A stretch of DNA of 41,259 nt from an uncultured Gammaproteobacteria bacterium. Its GTDB lineage: Bacteria > Pseudomonadota > Gammaproteobacteria > DRLM01. The stretch covers positions 1-41,259 of the forward strand of contig CAMYKQ010000043.1 in assembly GCA_947259075.1 (NCBI GenBank), read 5' to 3'. The notes beneath the pieces are model-generated. The model did not search any database. It saw only the letters and a program-made list of their open reading frames with translations, and had not been told where the DNA came from. This document shows, piece after piece, positions 1 to 10,400 of this stretch (position 1 is the stretch's first letter; every line of letters starts with the position of its first letter). Position numbers and translations under genes: made by a program.

Positions 1-620
1 GGCCAGACTTGGCGACTCGGGCGCGGCGAGATGTTCGGGCAGATGGCGATCCTTATGAAGAAGGCGCGGCGCGCCGCGGGGGCGGCGAGGTCGAGGCCGC
101 TGTGCGGGCTGCGCGGCAGGCCGTTGAAGAAACGCCGCAGGCCGAAGGGGCTGCTCATCGGTCCTTCGGCGGGCAGGTCGAATTGCAGCGGTACGTCCGC
201 CTGTTCGCTGAAGGCGGCGAAGGCGGCGTCCATTTCTTTTTTGTCGCGCTGAATGCGTTTTAAGTCCGCGGGATTGGGTTCCACCTTGCGTTTGTCTTTG
301 ATGGTGAGGCGCTGGGTGGCGTATTGCTTATCGCTGACGTTGAAGTGTTGCGTGCGTTTTTGTCCGTCGCGCGCTTGCACGCTGAGCGCGTGTTGACCGG
401 GTTCGGTGTTGAGCGGCAGGCCGACGACCGCGAACCACTGTTGCCCCTCGCGCACGACCATGACCCGTTCGCCATTGTAAAAAGCACGCGGCGCGCCGCC
501 GCCGTCGACTTGCAGCGGCAGCACGGCGACGCCGCCGGGCACGGCGGCGGCTTGCGGCAGCGCCGCCGCGAAAATCAAGCCGGGGGAAAAGAGCAGGAAT
601 AAAGCGGCGAATATTTTCAT
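1..620 (-). CDS. M23 family peptidase, partial (runs off window)
   Basis: Partial gene read on the minus strand from ATG at 620 to the left edge, with no stop. The N-terminus is a signal peptide (MKIFAALFLLFSPGLIFAAA), so the product is exported. A beta-rich middle region is followed by PMSSPFGLRRFFNG and HSGLDLAAP, the start of an M23 (LytM/peptidase M23) domain; the H-x-G-x-D zinc motif lies at 90-104. Family members cut peptide cross-links in peptidoglycan. The start overlaps the xseA stop as ATGA (617-620), so the two genes are probably translationally coupled. After the zinc motif the predicted residues (positions ~1-80) no longer resemble an M23 domain, which suggests a frameshift or a misjoined contig end. 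The family call is secure; the state of the C-terminal part is not. Confidence 0.85.
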   Translation of the reverse strand, partial: MKIFAALFLLFSPGLIFAAALPQAAAVPGGVAVLPLQVDGGGAPRAFYNGERVMVVREGQQWFAVVGLPLNTEPGQHALSVQARDGQKRTQHFNVSDKQYATQRLTIKDKRKVEPNPADLKRIQRDKKEMDAAFAAFSEQADVPLQFDLPAEGPMSSPFGLRRFFNGLPRSPHSGLDLAAPAARRAFFIRIAICPNISPRPSRQVW

Positions 621-1990
621 GTCTCGTGTTTCTCGTTGACGGTGCAAAGTAAACGGCCGCGGGCGAGGCGCGCTTCTATCTGATCGCCGGTCTCGACCTG
701 AGTTGCATCGCGGACGATGGCGCCGCCGCCCGTAGTTTGGACGATGGCGTAGCCGCGTTGCAGGGTTGCGAGTGGACTCACGGTGTCGAGGGCGCGGCCG
801 AGCACGCTGAGCCGTTGCCGCTGGCCTTGCAGCCGGGTGTGCATCGCTTGGTGCAGACGATGGGTGAGGTGCGTGTGTTGCAGCCGGTGGTGCTGCAAGC
901 GGCGGCGCGGGTCGTGTTGATGCAGGCGGTTGCCGAGGCCGCTGAGGCGCGCGGCGGCGTGACGCTGTTGCGCGCGCCAGGCGCGTTGCAGGCGTTGTTC
1001 CAATTCGTCGAGGCGCTGGCCTTGGTCGCGCAGGCGGCGGCCGGGGTGGAGCTGGTCGAGGCGTTTTTGCAGCCAGCTCAGTTGTTGGCGTTTGCCGTGC
1101 TGCAGCTGGAGCAGGCGTTGCAGCAATTGCTTTTCGCGCGCGGCGAAGGCCTGCAGCCATTCCGCGCCATCGGGGCTGACCAGCTCGGCGGCGGCCGAGG
1201 GGGTGGCGGCGCGCTGGTCGGCGGCGAAGTCGGCGATGCTGACGTCGACTTCGTGGCCGACGCCGCACACCAGCGGGATGGGGCAGTCGTAAATGGCGCG
1301 GGCGACGGCTTCTTCGTTGAAGGCCCACAGGTCTTCGAGCGAGCCGCCGCCGCGGGCGAGGATGAGCACGTCGCAGTCGCCGGCCTGTCCCGCGCGGCGG
1401 ATCATGCGGGCGATCTGCGGCGCCGCCGCCGTGCCTTGCACCGGCACGGGATAGATGAGCACGGGTATCGCGGGAAAGCGGCGGCGCAGCACGGTCAAAA
1501 TATCGCGGATGGCGGCGCCGGTGGGCGAGGTGATGACCCCGATGCGGGCCGGCAGCGGCGGCAGGGGTTTATTGCGCGCCGGGTCGAATAAACCTTCGGC
1601 GGCCAGGCGTTGTTTCAGTTCTTCGTAGGCGCGGCGCAGCAGGCCGTCGCCCGCTTCTTCCAGGTGTTCGACGATGAGCTGATAGTCGCCCCGGGGCTCG
1701 TAGAGGCCGACCCGCGCCCGCGCCAGCACCTGCATACCGTCGGCGGGGGTGAAGCCCAGCAGTTGATTACGCATGCGGAACATGGCGCAGCGTACCTGGG
1801 CGTCGCGGTCTTTGAGGGTGAAGTACCAATGGCCGGAGCCGGGGCGGGAGAGGTTGGAGATCTCCCCCTCGACCCACAACAGGCCCAGGCCGCTGTCCAG
1901 CAGGGCGCGCACCTCGCGGTTGAGGCGGGAGACGCTGTAGATGTCGCGCCGGGGGCTGGCGGTGACGGGGGGTTCGGCGGGCTGGTCCAT
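617..1990 (-). CDS. xseA: Exodeoxyribonuclease VII large subunit
   Basis: 457 residues, the usual length for XseA. The protein is the catalytic subunit of exonuclease VII, which degrades single-stranded DNA to oligonucleotides with XseB and acts in mismatch and damage repair in the cytoplasm. An N-terminal OB-fold (VEGEISNLSRPGSGHWYFTLKD, near residue 40) is followed by the catalytic domain with GVITSPTGAAIRD, ARGGGSLEDLWAFNEE and GVGHEVDVSIADFAADQRAATPSAAAE. A coiled-coil rich region rich in Arg, Gln and Leu precedes the C-terminus, as in the family. The gene starts at ATG 1990, divergent from guaB, and overlaps the downstream M23 peptidase by four bases. xseB is not in the window. Confidence 0.97.
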   Translation of the reverse strand: MDQPAEPPVTASPRRDIYSVSRLNREVRALLDSGLGLLWVEGEISNLSRPGSGHWYFTLKDRDAQVRCAMFRMRNQLLGFTPADGMQVLARARVGLYEPRGDYQLIVEHLEEAGDGLLRRAYEELKQRLAAEGLFDPARNKPLPPLPARIGVITSPTGAAIRDILTVLRRRFPAIPVLIYPVPVQGTAAAPQIARMIRRAGQAGDCDVLILARGGGSLEDLWAFNEEAVARAIYDCPIPLVCGVGHEVDVSIADFAADQRAATPSAAAELVSPDGAEWLQAFAAREKQLLQRLLQLQHGKRQQLSWLQKRLDQLHPGRRLRDQGQRLDELEQRLQRAWRAQQRHAAARLSGLGNRLHQHDPRRRLQHHRLQHTHLTHRLHQAMHTRLQGQRQRLSVLGRALDTVSPLATLQRGYAIVQTTGGGAIVRDATQVETGDQIEARLARGRLLCTVNEKHET

Positions 1991-2046
1991 AGGGGCGTAT
2001 AGTAGCGCATACGCCGCGCCAGGACAGGGGCGCGGCGGCCTCGTGG

Positions 2047-2075
2047 TTTACCGCCGTGGCGGGAGCCCCTATAAT
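2047..2075 (+). promoter_or_regulatory. Probable sigma-70 promoter of guaB
   Basis: TTTACC at 2047-2052 and TATAAT at 2070-2075 are separated by 17 bp. The -10 box is a perfect consensus and is followed by a GC-rich discriminator (GCCCGG), the type seen in stringently controlled promoters. The ATG of guaB is about 40 nt beyond the expected transcription start. The control mode is inference from the discriminator only. Confidence 0.65.
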
Positions 2076-2120
2076 GCCCGGCTATTTCCCCCTCAACGAC
2101 TTAACTAACGGACACCCCCT

Positions 2121-3581
2121 ATGCTGCGAGTAGTCGAAGAAGCCCTGACCTTTGATGATGTGCTGTTGGTGCCGGCCCATTCCACGGTGCTGCCGAAGGA
2201 GGTGGGCCTTCAGACTCAACTGACGCGCGAGATCAGCATGAACATCCCGCTGATGTCTTCCGCCATGGACACGGTGACCGAGGCCCGCCTCGCCATCGCC
2301 TTGGCGCAAGAGGGCGGCATCGGCATCGTCCACAAGAATATGTCCGCCGTCGAACAGGCCGAGCAGGTGAGCCGGGTGAAGAAGTTCGAGGCGGGCGTGA
2401 TCAAAGAGCCGATCACCGTCAGCCCGGACACCACCATCCGCCGCGTGCTGGAGCTGACCCGCAAGCACAATATTTCCGGCGTGCCGGTGGTGCAGGGCGA
2501 GGAGCTGGTGGGCATCGTCACCAATCGCGATCTGCGTTTCGAAACCCGTTACGACAATGCCGTGGCCGCGGTGATGACGCCCAAGGATCGTTTGGTGACG
2601 GTGAAAGAGGGCGCCAGCCGCGACGAGATCAAACGCCTGCTGCATCAGCACCGCATCGAAAAACTGCTGGTGGTGAACGACAAGTTTCAATTGCGTGGCA
2701 TGGTTACCGTTAAAGACATTCAAAAATCCCGCGACAAGCCCAACGCCTGTAAAGACGACTACGAGCGCCTGCGCGTCGGCGCGGCGGTGGGCACCGGCGA
2801 AGGCACGGACGATCGCGTCGCCGCCCTGGTGGCCGCCGAGGTGGACGTCATCGTCGTCGATACCGCGCACGGTCATTCGCAAGGCGTGCTCAATCGCGTC
2901 AAATGGATCAAGAAGAATTTCCCCGAGGTGCAATTGATCGGCGGCAATGTCGCCACCGCCGAAGGCGCGCTGGCCTTGGTGGAGGCGGGCGTGGACGCGG
3001 TGAAGGTGGGCATCGGCCCCGGCTCGATCTGCACCACCCGCATCGTCAGCGGCGTGGGCGTGCCGCAGATCAGCGCCATCGCCAACACCGCGAAAGCGCT
3101 GGCGGGCACGGGGATACCGATCATCGCCGACGGCGGCGTGCGTTTCTCCGGCGATCTCGCCAAGGCCCTGGTGGCCGGCGCCCATTGCGTGATGGTGGGC
3201 AGCATGTTCGCCGGCACCGAGGAATCGCCCGGCGAGGTCGAATTGTTCCAGGGCCGCTCGTATAAATCCTATCGCGGCATGGGTTCCCTGGGCGCGATGC
3301 AGCGCGGTTCCAGCGACCGCTATTTTCAGGAAGAATCGGATGTCGAAAAACTGGTGCCCGAGGGTGTCGAAGGCCGCGTGCCCTACAAGGGCACCATGGT
3401 CGCCATCGTGCATCAGTTGATGGGCGGCCTGCGCGCCAGCATGGGTTACACCGGTTGCATGAATATTGATGAAATGCGTACCAAGCCGGTGTTCGTGCGC
3501 GTGACCAGCGCCGGCATGCGCGAGAGCCATGTGCACGACGTCACCATTACCCGCGAGTCGCCGAATTACCGGGTTGATTAA
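2121..3581 (+). CDS. guaB: Inosine-5'-monophosphate dehydrogenase
   Basis: 486 residues. It oxidises IMP to XMP with NAD+, the first committed step to GMP. The N-terminal barrel strand region ([19 protein letters not shown]) is followed by two CBS domains at about residues 95-205 ([19 protein letters not shown] and neighbours). The barrel resumes with [18 protein letters not shown], where the catalytic cysteine is residue 304, and [29 protein letters not shown] and the flap sequence [14 protein letters not shown] at 2121 fits the family N-terminus exactly. It is followed after ~108 bp by guaA in the usual guaBA order; a palindromic repeat fills the gap. Confidence 0.99.
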   Translation: MLRVVEEALTFDDVLLVPAHSTVLPKEVGLQTQLTREISMNIPLMSSAMDTVTEARLAIALAQEGGIGIVHKNMSAVEQAEQVSRVKKFEAGVIKEPITVSPDTTIRRVLELTRKHNISGVPVVQGEELVGIVTNRDLRFETRYDNAVAAVMTPKDRLVTVKEGASRDEIKRLLHQHRIEKLLVVNDKFQLRGMVTVKDIQKSRDKPNACKDDYERLRVGAAVGTGEGTDDRVAALVAAEVDVIVVDTAHGHSQGVLNRVKWIKKNFPEVQLIGGNVATAEGALALVEAGVDAVKVGIGPGSICTTRIVSGVGVPQISAIANTAKALAGTGIPIIADGGVRFSGDLAKALVAGAHCVMVGSMFAGTEESPGEVELFQGRSYKSYRGMGSLGAMQRGSSDRYFQEESDVEKLVPEGVEGRVPYKGTMVAIVHQLMGGLRASMGYTGCMNIDEMRTKPVFVRVTSAGMRESHVHDVTITRESPNYRVD

Positions 3582-3586
3582 ATTTG

Positions 3587-3679
3587 AATGTAGGGTGGGT
3601 TAGGCGGGCTCTGCGCGCCCTAACCCACCGAAACCAAGATGGCGGGTTACGGCGCTGCGCGCCTAACCCACCCTACATT
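3587..3679. repeat. Palindromic repeat between guaB and guaA
   Basis: A 20-bp perfect inverted repeat: AATGTAGGGTGGGTTAGGCG at 3587-3606 pairs with 3660-3679. Within it the 11-mer GGTGGGTTAGG (3594-3604) also pairs with CCTAACCCACC at 3619-3629, so either one long hairpin or two short ones can form. The TGTAGGGTGGGTTA core resembles dispersed repeats common in proteobacterial genomes (recalled, not searched). The right arm ends 10 nt before the guaA ATG and occupies the place where a ribosome binding site would normally be. Confidence 0.85.
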
Positions 3680-3689
3680 GATAGTGACT

Positions 3690-5264
3690 ATGACCGACAT
3701 CCACCAACACCGCATCCTCATACTCGACTTCGGTTCGCAATACACCCAGCTCATCGCCCGCCGCGTGCGCGAGGCCGGGGTGTATTGCGAATTGCATCCC
3801 TACGACATGGACGAGGCCGCGCTGCGCGCCTTCAAACCCAAGGGCATCATTCTATCCGGCGGGCCGGAGTCGGTGACCCTGGGCGAAACGCCGCGCGCGC
3901 CGCAATGCGTGTTCGACCTCGGCGTGCCGGTGCTGGGGATTTGCTACGGCATGCAGACCATGGCGCTGCAATTGGGCGGCGCGGTGGAGTCATCTTCGCA
4001 CCGCGAATTCGGTTATGCCCAGGTGCGCGCGCGCGGCCATTCGCAATTGCTGCGCGACATCGAGGATCACACCACCGTTGAAGGTTTTGGCCTGCTCGAC
4101 GTATGGATGAGTCACGGCGACCGCGTCACGCAATTGCCGGCCGGTTTCAAGATGATCGCCAGCACCGACGGCGCGCCTCTGGCGGGCATGGCCGACGAGG
4201 GCCGTCATTATTACGGCCTGCAGTTTCACCCCGAGGTGACCCACACCCGCCAGGGTGAGCGCATCATCAATCGCTTCGTGCATGAGATCTGCGGCTGCGC
4301 CAGCGAATGGAATCCCAGCAATATCATCGAAGAAAGTATCGCCCAAATCCGCGCGCTAGTGGGTGACGACGAAGTGCTGCTAGGACTCTCCGGCGGCGTC
4401 GACTCCTCGGTGGTGGCGGCGCTGTTGCACCGCGCCATCGGCGATCAACTCACCTGCGTCTTCGTCGATAACGGTTTACTGCGGCTGCACGAAGGCGATC
4501 AAGTGATGGCCACCTTCGCTAAGCACATGGGCATACGCGTCATCCGCGTCAACGCCGAGCAGCGGTTTCTCGACGCATTGAAGGGCGTTGCCGACCCGGA
4601 GCACAAGCGCAAGATCATCGGCAATCAATTCGTCGAAGTCTTCGAGGAAGAAGCCGCCAACTTGGCGAATGCGCGCTGGCTGGCGCAGGGCACGATCTAT
4701 CCCGATGTCATCGAGTCCGCCGGTGCCAAGACCGGCAAGGCCCATGTCATCAAGACCCATCACAATGTCGGCGGCTTACCCGCGGCGATGCGCATGAAAT
4801 TGATCGAGCCGCTGCGCGAGTTGTTCAAAGATGAAGTGCGCAAGATCGGCGTCGAGCTGGGTTTGCCGCACGACATGGTCTATCGCCATCCCTTCCCCGG
4901 ACCAGGCTTGGGCGTGCGCATTCTCGGTGAGGTGAAAAAAGAATTCGCCGATCTGCTGCGCCGCGCCGACGCGATTTTCATGGAAGAATTGCACAGACAC
5001 GGCTGGTACGAGCAAGTGAGCCAAGCCTTCACCGTGTTCCTGCCGGTACGCTCCGTCGGCGTGATGGGCGACGGTCGCCGTTATGATTACGTGGTTTCCT
5101 TGCGCGCGGTGCAAACCATCGATTTCATGACCGCCGTCTGGGCGCCGCTGCCGTACGAGCTGCTGGGTCTCGTCTCCAATCGCATCATCAACGAAGTGGA
5201 CGGCATCTCGCGCGTGGTCTACGACGTGTCGGGCAAGCCGCCGGCGACGATCGAGTGGGAGTAG
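3690..5264 (+). CDS. guaA: GMP synthase (glutamine-hydrolysing)
   Basis: 524 residues from ATG 3690 ([20 protein letters not shown]); an in-frame ATG at 3639 lies inside the palindromic repeat and was rejected. The enzyme converts XMP to GMP with ATP and glutamine. The N-terminal class I amidotransferase domain has the nucleophile in GICYGMQ (Cys85) and the QFHPEV histidine and glutamate. The ATP pyrophosphatase domain has the PP-loop [15 protein letters not shown], and the C-terminal dimerisation domain ends in the nearly universal IEWE. The last 15 bases (5250-5264) reappear in altered form at 6791-6805, marking this 3' end as a likely integration site. No clear Shine-Dalgarno precedes the start. 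Confidence 0.99.
   Translation: MTDIHQHRILILDFGSQYTQLIARRVREAGVYCELHPYDMDEAALRAFKPKGIILSGGPESVTLGETPRAPQCVFDLGVPVLGICYGMQTMALQLGGAVESSSHREFGYAQVRARGHSQLLRDIEDHTTVEGFGLLDVWMSHGDRVTQLPAGFKMIASTDGAPLAGMADEGRHYYGLQFHPEVTHTRQGERIINRFVHEICGCASEWNPSNIIEESIAQIRALVGDDEVLLGLSGGVDSSVVAALLHRAIGDQLTCVFVDNGLLRLHEGDQVMATFAKHMGIRVIRVNAEQRFLDALKGVADPEHKRKIIGNQFVEVFEEEAANLANARWLAQGTIYPDVIESAGAKTGKAHVIKTHHNVGGLPAAMRMKLIEPLRELFKDEVRKIGVELGLPHDMVYRHPFPGPGLGVRILGEVKKEFADLLRRADAIFMEELHRHGWYEQVSQAFTVFLPVRSVGVMGDGRRYDYVVSLRAVQTIDFMTAVWAPLPYELLGLVSNRIINEVDGISRVVYDVSGKPPATIEWE
5250..5264 (+). other. Putative attachment-site copy at guaA 3' end (left)
   Basis: ATCGAGTGGGAGTAG, the last codons of guaA (Ile-Glu-Trp-Glu-stop). 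Its partner at 6791-6805 is ATCGAATGGGAATAA, a 12/15 match that encodes the same four residues and a stop. The 3' end of guaA is an established target of tyrosine-recombinase elements in several bacteria. The identity of this copy as an att site is inference. Confidence 0.5.
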
Positions 5265-5445
5265 CCTGATTTCGTAACGAATTGAAAAATAATAATAAAA
5301 CAACTACAATCTACAATATAATCTGCATCATCAATGGCATTTTTTATGGTATTTGCCGCCTGTTGAAGCTAGAAAACGGCGATACCATGAGAGGCGGATT
5401 GGTGTTGTCATGGTATTGATGACGTTCAGATTTCTCTTCTCGACG

Positions 5446-5472
5446 GGCGTGATTATGGCCCATAATCACGCC
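5446..5472. promoter_or_regulatory. Perfect palindrome upstream of fic, possible operator
   Basis: GGCGTGATTATG at 5446-5457 is the exact reverse complement of CATAATCACGCC at 5461-5472, with a 3-nt centre. A related half-site, GGCGTGAATAAG, follows at 5490-5501 next to the -10 box. The arrangement suits a dimeric repressor, for instance autoregulation by the winged-helix end of the Fic protein; that is inference. Confidence 0.55.
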
Positions 5473-5501
5473 AATATTAACTGTAATATGGCGTGAATAA
5501 G

Positions 5502-5510
5502 TGCTAAAAT
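5502..5510 (+). promoter_or_regulatory. Extended -10 box of fic, probable leaderless start
   Basis: TGCTAAAAT at 5502-5510 matches an extended -10 (TGnTATAAT). The ATG at 5517 lies 6 nt after it, so transcription would begin at or next to the A of the start codon. No Shine-Dalgarno is present, which agrees with a leaderless message. Confidence 0.5.
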
Positions 5511-5516
5511 CGCGCC

Positions 5517-6662
5517 ATGAAATGGATATGGCAACAGCCCGACTGGCCGGGTTTTCGCTATGACAAGCGTGCGCTCGAAGACCGGGAACTTGAATTTCGC
5601 ATAAACTCAGAGCGTCTGGCCGGCCGCTTTGAGGTACTGCCAATGGCGTCCCAAGAAGATGCCACGATCGATTTGATGCTTTCAGAAGCCATCAAAACCA
5701 GCGCCATTGAGGGCGAGGATCTGGATAGAGAATCGGTCAGGTCATCTCTACTCTCTTTAATTACATCGGATACGCTACCAGACAACTCAGACCAGAAAGC
5801 GGCAGGGGCCGCGATGCTGCTGGTGGACGTTCGTAAGAACTGGCAAACATCGCTGACACATGATCTGCTGGGCAAGTGGCAATCCATGGCTGTCCCCGAA
5901 CAGCGCTACACGCCTATTCTGCGAGGTGCATACCGCAACGATCCTTCGCCAATGCAAATAGTGAGCGGGCCTTACGGCCGGGAAAAGGTTCACTATGAAG
6001 CCCCGCCAGCAACTCAGGTGCCCGACGAAATGACGAGATTCATCGACTGGTACAACAAGATCAGCCCTTCGAAAGGTGATAAAAAGATACCAGGGATTGC
6101 CCGAGCAGGTATTGCACACCTCTGGTTCGAGGTGATTCATCCCTTCGATGATGGGAATGGGCGAGTCGGTAGGGCGATTGCTGACCATGCGCTTTCGCAG
6201 TCTCTCGGCTATCCGACCACGGCTTGTCTTGCCACGGCGATAGAGGGAGACAAAAAATCCTATTATCTGCAACTGGAGAAAGCGAGCCGTGGAAGCCTGG
6301 ATGTTAATGACTGGCTTGATTACTTTGCCGATAGGGTCATCAAGGCACAGGAAATTGCCAGGGAAGAAGTGGACTTTGTGTTGGCCAGGACACGTTTCTA
6401 CGAAACCTATGGCGATCAGCTGAATGAGCGGCAGGCCAGGATGGTGGCGCGTGTATTTGCTGAAGGTCGCAAGGGCTTTGAAGGCGGGATAACGACCAGA
6501 AAATATGAAGCGATTACCAGGTGCTCCAACAGAACGGCCAGCCGAGACCTTTCCGATCTGGTTGCGAAGGGAATCATCATCCCGCTACCGGGTGGTGGTA
6601 GAACCACGCGTTATGAGTTAACGAGCGTTAAACCGGCTGTGCAAGGTCTGATGAAGCAATGA
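5517..6662 (+). CDS. Fic family protein with N-terminal DUF4172 and C-terminal winged helix
   Basis: 381 residues. Fic enzymes transfer AMP or related groups from nucleotides to hydroxyl side chains of target proteins. The N-terminus (MKWIWQQPDWPGFRYD) is typical of DUF4172. The inhibitory-helix motif T-x-x-x-E-G is at Thr61-Glu65-Gly66 (TSAIEGE). The catalytic loop is complete, HPFDDGNGRVGR with His208, so the enzyme is probably active and self-inhibited. Residues ~300-380 hold a winged-helix-like region (TTRKYEAITRCSNRTASRDLSDLV) that could bind DNA, including the palindrome upstream. Base composition is lower in GC than the neighbours, and the gene sits between guaA and tadA inside a putative integration remnant. 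Function as toxin, defence factor or stand-alone regulator cannot be decided from the sequence. Confidence 0.93.
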   Translation: MKWIWQQPDWPGFRYDKRALEDRELEFRINSERLAGRFEVLPMASQEDATIDLMLSEAIKTSAIEGEDLDRESVRSSLLSLITSDTLPDNSDQKAAGAAMLLVDVRKNWQTSLTHDLLGKWQSMAVPEQRYTPILRGAYRNDPSPMQIVSGPYGREKVHYEAPPATQVPDEMTRFIDWYNKISPSKGDKKIPGIARAGIAHLWFEVIHPFDDGNGRVGRAIADHALSQSLGYPTTACLATAIEGDKKSYYLQLEKASRGSLDVNDWLDYFADRVIKAQEIAREEVDFVLARTRFYETYGDQLNERQARMVARVFAEGRKGFEGGITTRKYEAITRCSNRTASRDLSDLVAKGIIIPLPGGGRTTRYELTSVKPAVQGLMKQ

Positions 6663-6761
6663 TTTTCTTCGGGCATTGGGGTTTTTGATGATAATCGGCA
6701 ACACAACTGAGCACGGTATTTTTCATGGTATTACTGCATACCCAAAAAACTAAGTTATTGA

Positions 6762-7334
<573 letters not shown>

Positions 7335-7356
7335 TAATAAACAATAAAAAACAATG

Positions 7357-7394
7357 GATTGCTTTGTTTTTTTTGGGTGGAATTTTAAGCAATC
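7357..7394. repeat. Small inverted repeat after tadA
   Basis: GATTGCTT at 7357-7364 pairs with AAGCAATC at 7387-7394; the 22-nt loop contains a run of eight T. It could act as a weak terminator or as an operator for the regulator gene that starts at 7414. Nothing else is evident between the two genes. Confidence 0.35.
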
Positions 7395-7413
7395 TTAGCG
7401 GCCATGCCATACG

Positions 7414-10400
7414 ATGAGCGATCGCGACGATAATAAGACGCCTGCTCGATTGGGGGATAATAAAGGCGCTGCACTTGCCAAGCTCAGCATGCCGCGTTTG
7501 GCAGGCGGGGTGGCCCGTCCGCGGCTTTTCAAAGTATTGGATGAAGCGCGGCGGAAGTCCGCTCTATGGATCGTCGCGCCGGGGGGCGCCGGCAAGACCA
7601 CGTTGGTCACCACCTATATCGCGGAGCATGCGCTGCCCTTCCTGTGGTGTCAGCTGGACGCGGATGACGCGGACCCCGCGACATTCTTCTACTATCTTGG
7701 TTTGGCCGCGAAGAAGACTCAGTCAGAGGGCGAGCTGCATTTGCCCCTGTTGACACCGGAATACCTGCTCGACATCTCTGGTTTTTCCCGCCGTTATTTT
7801 CGCGATCTTTACGCGTTGCTGCCACCCGGCACGGTGCTGGTGCTGGACAATTACCAAGACCTGGGCGAAAGCGCCGTTTTTTCCGAGATCATGCGTCACG
7901 CCATCGGAGAAATTCCCGAAGGCATTCATCTTATGGTGGTTAGCCGCAGTGATGCCCCACCCGAATTAGCGCGACACCAAGTAACGGGCGCGCTGGGCGT
8001 GCTTGATTGGGAGGTGTTGCGTTTGACCTTCGATGAGACGGAAATGATCGCCACTCACGGCCTAACACTGGAGAGGGATGTTGTCCGTGTGTTGCACGAG
8101 CGCTCCGAGGGCTGGGTCGCTGGCTTGATTTTGTTTCTGGAGCAAATCAAGCGAACGGGCGGGAATAAATGGGATATCGGGATGGGCTCTTTGGAGACGG
8201 TATTTCATTTCTTTGCCAATGAGTTTTTCAATGACCTGCCAGAATCCAGGCGTGATTTTCTGCTCAAGACGGCGCTATTGCCGCATATGACGCAACCTCT
8301 TGCTGAGGCGCTGAGCGGCAACAGCGAGGCAGGCGAGATCTTGACCGAACTCCATCGCCACTATTTTTTCACCAATCGCCGCGAGTTGACGGGGGAGAGC
8401 TATCGATACCATGCCTTGTTGCGCGAATTTTTATTAGTCAGAGCGGCGGAGACGTACACCCGTGCGTACTATCTTGAGCTGACGCGGCGCGCTGGATGTT
8501 TATTGGGCGAATGCGGCCGCAACGAAGAGGCGCTTGCCTTGCACCTGCGCGCTCAGGATTGGGAGACGGCGACATCTTTATTGTTGACGCAAGCGCCGCA
8601 GTTGCTTGCCCAGGGCCGTGCCCAGATCGTAGTCGCTTGGTTGCAGCAGTTGCCCGAGGAGCTGGTCGAGGCCACGCCATGGCTGTTGTTTTGGCGTGGG
8701 GTCAGCCAACAGTTCGTGGATCCGCTTAACGCGCGCAGCCTATTGGAGCGGGCCTATTCCAGTTTTGAAAGTCAGCAAGATGTATTGGGCCAGATGTCGG
8801 CGGCTTCCGCCATTATCGAAGTGGTGTTTATTCTCAGGGAAAGTCTGTCCCTCACCCTTAAGTGGGTGGATGTGCTACAGCAGCACCTCCATGGTAATTT
8901 AGTTTTCCCCTCACTCGCTCTTGAGGCCGGCGTCCTTTCCAGCCTCGTCTCCGCGCTCGAATTAACCCGGCCCGATGATCCGCTCTTGCCGCAATATGCC
9001 GCGCGCCTAATGGATTGTCTTGAGGGTGATATTGACGCTAATCGAAAAATCATGGTGGCCAGCCGCCTCGTCATATATATGGCCATGATTCGCGGCGATG
9101 CAAAGGCGTGCGACCAGATCATGTTATACGTCAGTTCTCTGTTGAAGTCGCCCGATATCACCGCTCTATCCCGGCATCATTGGAAAGTTTTTTCGGTATT
9201 GCCATTCCTGTTTGCGAATAGCCGGAGCGTGGTTGCTGCAGAAGCGGTGCGGTCTTTGCTCGAATTCGTTAGGGGGGGGAATTTACTCGATCGGCTTAAA
9301 GAAACTAATCTAGTATTTTTGGAATTTATTACCAGTTGGTATGCGGTGTTGGTTTATCTTCATTTTGATGAGTTGAAGGCGGCTCGGCCGTTATTAGACC
9401 GCATGGCCACCTTGATCGGCACATCCAAATCCATAGATATGGCCACCTATACCATGGTCAAATCTTTATATGCATTAAGGCAGGGTGATTTGGTTGCGGC
9501 CCACGGTTATGGCGAAATCTCATTGGATGCGCATTTCAGCGTGGGGGCGATGATCACTGGTTTAGAGATGAGTTGTATCCTCGCGATAGAGCGTTGTGAA
9601 AGCGGTGAGCCCGGAGAGGCGCTTACCTATTTAGAGAGCCCGAAAACCATTGGGTGGATGAATAGTCCGCGTATGCGTCATCAGGTTTTTCTGATCGAAG
9701 CCTATGCGCACCTTCTTCAAGGCAAGGCTGAAGCTTGTCATGCTTGTCTGCGCCAGGCCTTCGCCATTGGGTATGCCCATCATTGCGAGGGTAATGCTTT
9801 TTGGTTGTTAAGCATTCTGCCGCGCCTCTGCGCCGAAGCGCTGCGCGCCGGCATCGAACCTGATTATGTGCGGCAGTTGATCCAACGGCTCGGCTTGCTG
9901 CCGGAGGATGCCAGTCTCGATAGCTGGCCGTGGCCGGTTAGAGTTTACACCTTGGGGCAATTCAATCTGCTTATCGACGAGCAGCCGGTTGCTGACACCA
10001 AGGCGCAACGTAAACCACTCAAACTCCTCGAGGTGCTGATAGCCTTGGGCGGTGTTGACGTGAGAGCCGATAGGATTGCCGAGATCGTGTGGCCCGACGC
10101 CGAGGGCGACGCGGCGCTCTCGGCTTTTACCACGACGCTGTCGCGGCTGCGTAGATTGGTGGGGGATGAAACGATCAGCGTAAAAGGCGGGCGCGTCAGC
10201 CTGGACGAGCGCCGCTGCTGGGTGGATGTCCGGGCGCTGGAGCGCATACTCGACCGCGTTGCTATACCCGAGATGGGTATTGCTATTGTTCGCGAACTCG
10301 GCGAGAAATTGCTTAGCCTTTACCGCGGTCCCTTTCTGGGTGATGAAGAGGGCGAGTGGCCGTGGCGTTTGCGTAATCGCTTGCGGACAAAGTTTTCGCG

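Noticed and set aside
2082-3536. 484-codon open frame antisense to guaB
   Set aside because: It is rich in His and Ala, has no motif, and is a by-product of the GC-rich third positions of guaB. Similar antisense frames lie under glgB, glgX, guaA and lhr.
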